Shown in pieces: positions 1 to 5,370 of a stretch of 9,068 nt of DNA (its first letter is position 1; each line of letters starts with the position of its first letter). Below the pieces are notes generated by a model. The model made no database searches. It worked only from the letters and a program-made list of their open reading frames with translations, and had not been told where the DNA came from. A program made the position numbers and the translations under genes. The stretch covers positions 1-9,068 of the forward strand of contig JAHIVM010000181.1 of assembly GCA_018816665.1 (NCBI GenBank). Reading direction: 5' to 3'. The DNA is from Candidatus Zixiibacteriota bacterium (lineage in GTDB: Bacteria; Zixibacteria; MSB-5A5; GN15; FEB-12).

Positions 1-1479
1 CACGGGCAGACGTGCGGAACAACTCATCAACGGGGCGACCATAATGGTGATAAACCGGAGCTTGCGATTTTCTATTGTGCGCGTGGCCATGATGCCGGGA
101 ATGGCGCAGGCAAACGAAGACAGTAACGGGATGAACGACTTCCCGGAAAGCCCGCACCAACTGAACATCCGGTCGACCAGGAAGGCCGCCCGGGGCATGT
201 AGCCGGAATCTTCGAGAACGGCGATGAACAAAAACAGGATGATGATCTGGGGCAGGAAAATCAGAACCGAACCAACTCCGCCGATCACACCGTTGACCAG
301 TAGCGACCGCAAGGGACCGTCGGGCATGGAACCTGCGACCGTGTCGCCCAGGAACCCGAAGAAGGAATCCACCAGATCCATCACCGGCGCCGCCCAACTG
401 AATACGGACTGGAAAATCAGCACCATGACGGTGAGCAGTATAATCGGTCCCAGAATGGGGTGCAGGATGACCCTATCGATATGCTCACGCCGGCTGGTTT
501 TGCGTTCGGTAGTATGCGTGACCACGTCCTCGACACAATCAGCCGCCTTGTTGGCCAGACCAATAGTCTCCGCTGCGGTCAGGGCGCCGAACTGCTCTAT
601 CAGGCGGGCCCGGAATTGTTCGAGTACAACAGCGGTCTCAGCACCCTGCTCCCGCAGGTATTCCTGCTCGGCAGGGCCGCCCTTGTCAAAAAGAATGCGC
701 AGGTACTCGGCACGGGTCCGGCACCCGTTGCCACGGTGATGCCGGTGACCGGCACCGTTTCGCCGCCCGCGTTCACACTCACAGTAATCGGCGCGCTCGG
801 GCTTCAACATGGGAAGCCGACCATGACGGTGCTGTTGTCTTCCCGGATGCACTGTGGCAGTGGCAGCGACAAGCTCATCAACAATACCGTCGGTGAACGA
901 ATCATACACTTTGATGGGCGTAAACTCAGGAGTGTCCGCCAGGGTGCCGATTTCCCTCAGAAGCAGGTCCAGACCCTTGCCCTTGCTGGCGACCAGCGGT
1001 ACCACCGGTATGCCGCCCAGCTTGCGGGACAGTTTCCCGCAATCGATTTCGATGCCCTTGCGAGCGATCACGTCGACCATGTTCAACGCCACGACAATCG
1101 GCTTGCCGATCTGCATCACCTGAAACAGCAGATACAAGCCGCGGTCAAGATTGGTGGCGTCGATGACGCAGACAATGAGATCGGGGTTTTTGCCGCAGGA
1201 GATGTCGCCGGACAGGGCGCGCGCCGCAATGAATTCATCGGGTGAGAAGGCCGCCAGAGAGTAGCTGCCCGGGATATCGAGCAGGGTGAAACGACGGTCG
1301 CTGCCGGGGACGCGGAAGTCGCCGCACACTTTTTCGACAGTCACGCCGGGATAGTTGCCGACATGCTGGCGCAGCCCCGTCAGGGCATTAAAGATCGTGG
1401 TTTTGCCGCAATTGGGGTTGCCGCAAATCGCGACCGTGATGTCATCGGTTGCCCGGGGATTTTTCCGTGTAGTGCTCAT
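1..1479 (-). CDS. feoB: FeoB ferrous iron transporter, N-terminal 493 residues (partial)
   Basis: FeoB is the inner-membrane Fe(II) importer: a cytosolic GTPase fused to a membrane channel. The N-terminal G domain is clear: G1 GNPNCGKT at residues 20-27, a switch I-type segment NYPGVTVEK at 42-50, G3 DIPG at 68-71, G4 NMVD at 133-136 and a G5-like ASKG at 164-167. A helical spacer follows, then the membrane part starts near residue 340 (HPILGPIILL). It contains the family signatures FLPQ (408-411), LEDSGYMPRAAFLVD (422-436), GKSFIPLLSSFACAIPG (446-462) with C458, and MSCSARLPV (485-493). Complete FeoB proteins are usually around 650-800 residues, so the last third lies beyond the left edge. 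The ATG at 1479 has a GGGAG Shine-Dalgarno a few bases upstream and lies 19 nt after feoA. Residues about 208-258 are unusual: rich in Arg, His and Cys, with a competing reading frame that may reflect sequence error or a lineage insert. Identity is secure; that stretch is not. Confidence 0.96.
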   Translation of the reverse strand, partial: MSTTRKNPRATDDITVAICGNPNCGKTTIFNALTGLRQHVGNYPGVTVEKVCGDFRVPGSDRRFTLLDIPGSYSLAAFSPDEFIAARALSGDISCGKNPDLIVCVIDATNLDRGLYLLFQVMQIGKPIVVALNMVDVIARKGIEIDCGKLSRKLGGIPVVPLVASKGKGLDLLLREIGTLADTPEFTPIKVYDSFTDGIVDELVAATATVHPGRQQHRHGRLPMLKPERADYCECERGRRNGAGHRHHRGNGCRTRAEYLRILFDKGGPAEQEYLREQGAETAVVLEQFRARLIEQFGALTAAETIGLANKAADCVEDVVTHTTERKTSRREHIDRVILHPILGPIILLTVMVLIFQSVFSWAAPVMDLVDSFFGFLGDTVAGSMPDGPLRSLLVNGVIGGVGSVLIFLPQIIILFLFIAVLEDSGYMPRAAFLVDRMFSWCGLSGKSFIPLLSSFACAIPGIMATRTIENRKLRFITIMVAPLMSCSARLPV

Positions 1480-1498
1480 GGCTCCCGCCGACTAATTG

Positions 1499-1732
1499 CT
1501 AACAATCAGTCTCTTCCACCGCAATCAGAGAGGCCTCTGAGTGGCGCAGTGAAAGGCTGGTGGAGCCTACCTGAATCTGGAGGGGGTCACGCAATGGAGC
1601 ATTGCGCAAATAGGTAATCTCGCGACCGGGAAACAACCCCAGTTCCATAAGCCGACGGGAAACGGGGTTGTCCTCTGTATATCCTATGACTCTGGCCCGA
1701 CGGCCCGGTGTCAGCTTGTCAAGATAGGTCAT
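1499..1732 (-). CDS. feoA: FeoA, small SH3-like partner of FeoB
   Basis: This is a 77-residue FeoA-type protein, the usual length for the family, which folds as a small SH3-like barrel and acts in the cytosol as an accessory or regulator of FeoB. It begins MTYLDKLTPGRRARVIGY and carries the conserved core SRRLMELGLFPGREI, followed by a second half (DPLQIQVGSTSLSLRHSEA) typical of FeoA. The frame stays open upstream to 1855, but that extension overlaps the end of the fur gene and matches nothing in FeoA. The ATG at 1732 is preferred because it starts four bases after the fur stop, has an AAGG about nine bases upstream, and gives the canonical length. The TAG stop at 1499 is 19 nt before the feoB start, so fur, feoA and feoB are almost certainly one transcript and probably translationally coupled. 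Confidence 0.93.
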   Translation of the reverse strand: MTYLDKLTPGRRARVIGYTEDNPVSRRLMELGLFPGREITYLRNAPLRDPLQIQVGSTSLSLRHSEASLIAVEETDC

Positions 1733-1736
1733 TTCA

Positions 1737-2222
1737 TCAGCCCTTAGCTTGTCCACTCGCCTTTTCAGCATCCGTTCGCGATCGTCCGGATCTGCCGTTC
1801 CGGTTGTCTTTTTTCGATTTCCGCAGGCACTGTCGACAAACACCGTCGATCTCAACCTTGAATCCTTCCGGCCGGAAACCCTGCCGATCAGCCACCGCCG
1901 ACATCAAATCGACTACGGCCTCACTGTCGAACTCAAAGAACTGCTTGCACTCCCGACAATACAGATGACCGTGTGGGTCGTGCGTCACGCGATCATACCG
2001 GGTGACACCGTCGCCGATGTTCACTTCCTCGGCGAGTCCGACCCGGCAAATCAGTTTCAGGTTGCGCCAGACCGTGCTGTACCCTACCGACTCATCAACC
2101 TCCCGAACCTTGGCATAGAGCTCATCGACCGAGACATGCTCGCCCAGTTCGAAAAAGGCACTGAAGATCAACTCCCGTTGGGGAGTCATCTTGAATCCCT
2201 TTGTCTTCAGTAACTCTTTCAT
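1737..2222 (-). CDS. fur: Fur-family metal-dependent repressor
   Basis: This 161-residue cytosolic DNA-binding protein is of the Fur superfamily (Fur, Zur, PerR, Mur). The winged-helix half contains LKTKGFKMTPQRELIF (5-20) and VSVDELYAKV (30-39). The dimerisation and metal half has THDPHGHLYCREC (80-92), with H84 and H86 as likely regulatory-metal ligands. Two CxxC pairs, C89/C92 and C129/C132, look like the structural zinc site. After C132 there is a basic, polar tail of about 29 residues, so the protein is slightly longer than a typical Fur. It heads the feoAB operon, so Fe(II)-dependent repression of ferrous iron uptake is the natural role; Zur or PerR cannot be excluded from sequence alone. 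The ATG at 2222 keeps the conserved first helix. GAGG lies about 12 nt upstream, longer than ideal. An AAAGGG sits 7 nt before an internal ATG (Met12, 2189), so a shorter product is possible but would lose that helix. Confidence 0.92.
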   Translation of the reverse strand: MKELLKTKGFKMTPQRELIFSAFFELGEHVSVDELYAKVREVDESVGYSTVWRNLKLICRVGLAEEVNIGDGVTRYDRVTHDPHGHLYCRECKQFFEFDSEAVVDLMSAVADRQGFRPEGFKVEIDGVCRQCLRKSKKDNRNGRSGRSRTDAEKASGQAKG

Positions 2223-2250
2223 GCTCTATCCGGTTCCTCTACAGGAAGCA

Positions 2251-2273
2251 CAAATGAAATCGAAATTCATTTG
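2251..2273. promoter_or_regulatory. Putative Fur operator (inverted repeat) in front of fur-feoAB
   Basis: Perfect 8-bp inverted arms, CAAATGAA (2251-2258) and TTCATTTG (2266-2273), flank a 7-base centre (ATCGAAA). It resembles a Fur box in being A/T-rich, in its length, and in the AATGA...TCATT core. It begins two bases downstream of the -10 hexamer and covers the predicted transcription start, which is a classical repression position. Because the first gene encodes a Fur-type protein, autoregulation of the whole iron operon is the simplest reading. The repeat is seen directly; binding by this Fur is inferred. Confidence 0.75.
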
Positions 2274-2275
2274 CA

Positions 2276-2303
2276 ATTATAGCAGTTATCGGCGGGTTGT
2301 CAA
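2276..2303 (-). promoter_or_regulatory. Sigma70-type promoter of fur-feoA-feoB
   Basis: On the minus strand a consensus -35 TTGACA (2303-2298) is followed by exactly 16 bases and a consensus -10 TATAAT (2281-2276). Transcription should start near 2269, leaving a leader of about 47 nt before the fur ATG at 2222. The operator palindrome directly abuts this promoter. Both hexamers are perfect, so this is expected to be a strong promoter when unrepressed. Confidence 0.85.
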
Positions 2304-2421
2304 GCGATTACGGGAAAATTTTCACAATATCGTCCACGTTCAAACATACTCTATTGTGCAGCAACGCCTTAACTAGATGGATTTTGTTCTCGACCACCCT
2401 CTCCTGGATGGGCAGGGACAC
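2304..2421. other. Non-coding spacer between the iron operon promoter and the protease terminator
   Basis: No credible gene is seen on either strand. The segment lies upstream of the fur promoter and beyond the terminator of the M6 protease gene. Open plus-strand frames here run on antisense into the M6 gene and have no family resemblance. No further repeat or hairpin was recognised. Confidence 0.5.
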
Positions 2422-2452
2422 AAAAACGGCCGCCCCCAACCGGGAACGGCCG
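2422..2452 (-). terminator. Rho-independent terminator after the M6 protease gene
   Basis: Read on the minus strand, CGGCCGTTCCC (2452-2442) pairs over 11 positions, two of them G-T, with GGGGGCGGCCG (2437-2427). The loop is GGTT, and TTTTT (2426-2422) follows immediately. It lies about 27 bases after the M6 stop codon at 2480. It closes the two-gene protease unit and insulates it from the fur promoter 120 bases further on. The opposite strand lacks a U tract after the hairpin, so it should act only leftward. Confidence 0.88.
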
Positions 2453-2479
2453 CTCGAAGATATGATAAGGAATGAAAGG

Positions 2480-5287
2480 CTATTTCAGCATAATCATCTT
2501 TCGCGACAGCAATTGGTCTCCCCTGCTCAGGCGATACAGATAAACTCCCGAGGCAGCTTCAGAACCACCGTCGGTCCGGCCGTCCCAGGTGACCGTATAG
2601 GTCCCGGGACCCTGGACCTGATCCACCAGTGTCGCAACTTCCTGACCGAGTACATTAAACACAGCCAGTCGGGTCTGTTCCATACCCTTTGCGATCGAGT
2701 ACGAAATCACCGTACTGGGGTTGAACGGGTTGGGATAATTCTGATCCAGGGCAAAACTTCCGGGGATCAGGTTGTCCGTACCACCCTCATCAACCGGTGT
2801 TACACCGCCCCGTTCGAGGAACGACAGCACACGGTCAAGGAGGCTGTCCTTGGGCATGAAGCCGTTGGCTTCGTATTGATCGCCGATCAGTTCCAGCGGG
2901 ATGCTGAAAAACAGCGTTTTGTAGGCGCCGTCGTAAGCGATACCGCAATCACCGTAGACCACGGTATTGGCCTGGTCGACCAACTGGTGGATCACGTGTC
3001 CGCCGTTGGCCGGCATCAGCGTGTTGAACCAGCCGTACAGAGGCGCGTTGCTGTTGATCCGGTAGATGTTTTCATCACCGAGGAATGAGTTGGTCGCCCC
3101 CCGCGAATACCAGGTACGGACGGAATCGGACACGGTGGCGTGCAGATAATCGGCCACAAACGTAGAGTCAAGGGCAGCCAGCGTACGCGGCAGCGTGGCG
3201 CTGCCCAGCACGAGACTGCCACCACCTTCGAGGAACCCGGTGACGGCGGCAATGTCGCCGGCAGTCATGGGTTCACCATCGAAAGTCTCAATATCTCCGC
3301 CGTTCATCCAGAAGACATATTCGTAATCCAGCAGCTCGGCCGTGGTGGGCGACGGATTGATATCCATGTTCCAGACATCGTACAACGCCGCCATCCGATC
3401 AAACGCGGCCGTGAGCCAGGTCTCATACGTAAATCCACCGTCGTCGTCAACCACCAGGATTTGCTTTTTGCCCAGCGGCATGGAGTATTCCAGGTACTGA
3501 TCGTTGGTAAGATCGCCCGTTCCCAGAGCCGTGTCCGAGCGGATCCGCAGAGTGAAGTTGACATAGGACGATCGGTAATCATCGGACAGCTCCAGCACGA
3601 ACGGCGTAGCCATACTCTGCACGCCAAACAGATTGTTCAGATGCAGGTCTTCCACGCGGAGATACTTGCTGACTACCGTAATTTCGGGATTGTCAGTAAA
3701 AAGCCTGAGGTACGCGTTGTACCCGTTACCCATAACATTGAGGATGTTGATGTCGATTTCAATGGTCTCCCCCGGCTCGGGGATACCGTCGCCATCGCCG
3801 CCGGCGGCATCACTGACTATCATCGTGTCGCCGGCCCACATGCAGTACGGATGGTTGTACCGGACATCCAGGTCAGCGGTCATGAGCGAGTCTGAATCGC
3901 TGATATGCCACACCCCGGCCTGGGTCACCACACTATCCACGTTGGTAACTGCGGGCGGCGAAGAGTAGCCGAAGAAATCGCGATTATTGGTTGAACCCGG
4001 CCAGGTATCACCGGCATCGCCCTGACTGCCGCCAAAATTCATCTGGTAGAGTCCGTCGGCCTGTTCCAGCGACACTCGGTACCGATCGGGGTTGACCTGT
4101 GCGCCGGCGCTGTAGTCAATATGATAAATGCACAGCCCGTCCCCCGGCAGATACTGGTCGAATCCCACTCTCTGGCGGTTTTCCACCAGCCAGGCCTCGG
4201 CCGGGAACATCTGTCCCACTTCGGATGTGAGCCAGTAGGCCACCGGTTCGGATTCGATCTGCGGGATTGGCGCCTGACCGATGTTGTCGGTGAGTTTGAT
4301 CGGCGTGACAAAGCCCAGCGACCATTTACACCACGGGTCAAAATGGCACGGCGTCGAACCGCCGTTGTTCCAGCTACCGCCGGCCATCACGGAAAAGCGC
4401 CCCAGCCCCTCGCCGGGAGAACTGGAGTTTAAATCGTAGTAGTCGGCCAATCCGAGGGTGTGCCCCCATTCATGGCAAAACACGCCGACTGTGGACAGAC
4501 CACTACCCTGCTCTTCCGGCTGCATGGTATAAGCACTGAGAGAGACTCCATCGTATTCCCGGCCACCGACCATGGCTGACTTGTGTGACCAGATGCCGTA
4601 GGCTCCGGTTTCAGCACCCGGTCCGGCATGGATAATCACTACCGATGGAACGATATTGTACTGGTCTCCGTACGGCGAAAAATCGACACCGTTGGCTTCA
4701 GCGGAATCGACCGCATTGGTGGCCAGTTCGGCAGCGTTGGCGCCGTCGGTCAAGCCCACATAGTAGGAGTAGTTCTGGGACATCGTATACGGGCCGTGGA
4801 CATCGCCCAGAACCAGATACTTGCCGTACGATGTTTCCCAGTAAAACTCCGTCATGGAGCCGGTCGGGTTGTACACGGGATCGACACCCTGCCGCGTGAA
4901 CAGCTTGGTCTGGAAGTCAGCCGGAGTGCCGTGCACACTGCTATTGATCCTTAGCACGCCGCCGACATAATATGTCTGCTGGTCGAAGCGATAGTCCTGG
5001 AAATCCACCATAATCACGCAGATTCTGGTAGTATCGACCGCATCGGGGCTGGCAAGCAGCTTGTCGCGAAGGGCTTTGCCGGGGGGAATGTGGGACCGGC
5101 TGGCTTCAATGACGGCAGTGACGGAGTCACGAGCGCGCAGGTTGGCCACTTTTTGTTCCCAGGTGCCCTCGGCCTCGAATTTCTTCCGAGCTTCCTCCGT
5201 CGGGGAATGGGCAAAGGCAGTTGCTGTTACAATCAGTATGGTGCATGCGACAACTAAGAGGTGAGAATACGTAGTTGTGCGAGTCAT
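2480..5287 (-). CDS. Secreted M6-family zinc metalloprotease with C-terminal sorting domain
   Basis: This 935-residue extracellular protease is of the M6 (immune inhibitor A) family. Residues 1-26 form a signal peptide (hydrophobic core about 9-25, cleavage likely after AFA). A short charged pro-segment leads to the catalytic domain (about 86-460), with the zinc motif HEWGHTLGLAD: ligands H272, H276 and D282, catalytic E273, and a probable Met-turn SVMAGG near 299-304. An Ig-like region follows (about 490-600), opening with GDGDGIPEPGETIEI. Residues about 607-824 resemble a class I amidotransferase-like fold, starting ILVVDDDGG and including GFLEGGGSLVLGS. No catalytic triad could be assigned there. 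Residues 847-935 are the FlgD-Ig-like / type IX-style C-terminal module. The frame opens 26 codons earlier, but the ATG at 5287 has AGAGGA seven bases upstream and gives a clean signal peptide. The gene follows the S8 protease gene by 83 nt, and a terminator closes the unit. The in vivo substrate is unknown. Confidence 0.92.
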   Translation of the reverse strand: MTRTTTYSHLLVVACTILIVTATAFAHSPTEEARKKFEAEGTWEQKVANLRARDSVTAVIEASRSHIPPGKALRDKLLASPDAVDTTRICVIMVDFQDYRFDQQTYYVGGVLRINSSVHGTPADFQTKLFTRQGVDPVYNPTGSMTEFYWETSYGKYLVLGDVHGPYTMSQNYSYYVGLTDGANAAELATNAVDSAEANGVDFSPYGDQYNIVPSVVIIHAGPGAETGAYGIWSHKSAMVGGREYDGVSLSAYTMQPEEQGSGLSTVGVFCHEWGHTLGLADYYDLNSSSPGEGLGRFSVMAGGSWNNGGSTPCHFDPWCKWSLGFVTPIKLTDNIGQAPIPQIESEPVAYWLTSEVGQMFPAEAWLVENRQRVGFDQYLPGDGLCIYHIDYSAGAQVNPDRYRVSLEQADGLYQMNFGGSQGDAGDTWPGSTNNRDFFGYSSPPAVTNVDSVVTQAGVWHISDSDSLMTADLDVRYNHPYCMWAGDTMIVSDAAGGDGDGIPEPGETIEIDINILNVMGNGYNAYLRLFTDNPEITVVSKYLRVEDLHLNNLFGVQSMATPFVLELSDDYRSSYVNFTLRIRSDTALGTGDLTNDQYLEYSMPLGKKQILVVDDDGGFTYETWLTAAFDRMAALYDVWNMDINPSPTTAELLDYEYVFWMNGGDIETFDGEPMTAGDIAAVTGFLEGGGSLVLGSATLPRTLAALDSTFVADYLHATVSDSVRTWYSRGATNSFLGDENIYRINSNAPLYGWFNTLMPANGGHVIHQLVDQANTVVYGDCGIAYDGAYKTLFFSIPLELIGDQYEANGFMPKDSLLDRVLSFLERGGVTPVDEGGTDNLIPGSFALDQNYPNPFNPSTVISYSIAKGMEQTRLAVFNVLGQEVATLVDQVQGPGTYTVTWDGRTDGGSEAASGVYLYRLSRGDQLLSRKMIMLK
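2483..2749 (-). repeat. C-terminal sorting module, copy in M6 protease
   Basis: This segment encodes the last 89 residues of the M6 protease: LDQNYPNPFNPSTVISYS ... FNVLGQEVATL ... ASGVYLYRLS ... RKMIMLK. By hand alignment about 42 of 88 positions match the end of the S8 protease, with one single-residue gap. The pattern matches the FlgD-Ig-like / T9SS-type C-terminal domains of FCB-group secreted proteins, which are expected to be recognised after Sec export. The module is seen directly; the export route is inferred, as no secretion machinery lies in the window. Confidence 0.85.
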
Positions 5288-5370
5288 GTTTGAGTCCTCT
5301 GTCATAGCGTTTACTACTTGTTGTAACGTCCGCAAGGCTAGTTTGTTTCTCCAATATAAACGCATGAGGG
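5288..5370. other. 83-bp S8-M6 intergenic spacer with M6 ribosome binding site
   Basis: On the minus strand the spacer carries AGAGGA (5300-5295), seven bases before the chosen M6 ATG; this decides the start at 5287 over the earlier in-frame ATG at 5305. No terminator-like hairpin with a T tract is visible after the S8 stop at 5371, so read-through from the S8 gene into the M6 gene is likely. A TATATT (near 5358-5353) could form part of an internal promoter, but no matching -35 box was identified. Confidence 0.6.

Noticed and set aside
804..806. TGA in the alternative +1 frame of feoB as a selenocysteine codon (reads ...FPC then TGA)
   Set aside because: The called feoB frame is open throughout, no SECIS-like hairpin was recognised, and Sec is not known in FeoB at this place; sequence error or an insert is simpler.
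460..1245. Long plus-strand open frame opposite feoB
   Set aside because: It is antisense to the clear FeoB GTPase and membrane domains, resembles no known protein and has no ribosome binding site; high G+C sequence commonly leaves such frames open.
1733..1855. Longer FeoA start giving a 118-residue protein overlapping fur
   Set aside because: The 41 extra residues are the fur 3' end read in another frame. The shorter form has the standard FeoA length and a Shine-Dalgarno.
2297..3895. Plus-strand open frames of about 250 residues opposite the M6 protease gene
   Set aside because: They mirror the codons of the M6 gene, whose catalytic motif, signal peptide and sorting module are unambiguous; the plus-strand products show no family signature.
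5288..5365. Upstream starts for the M6 protease (26 more codons)
   Set aside because: They lack a good ribosome binding site and bury the signal peptide, while the ATG at 5287 has AGAGGA at seven bases.
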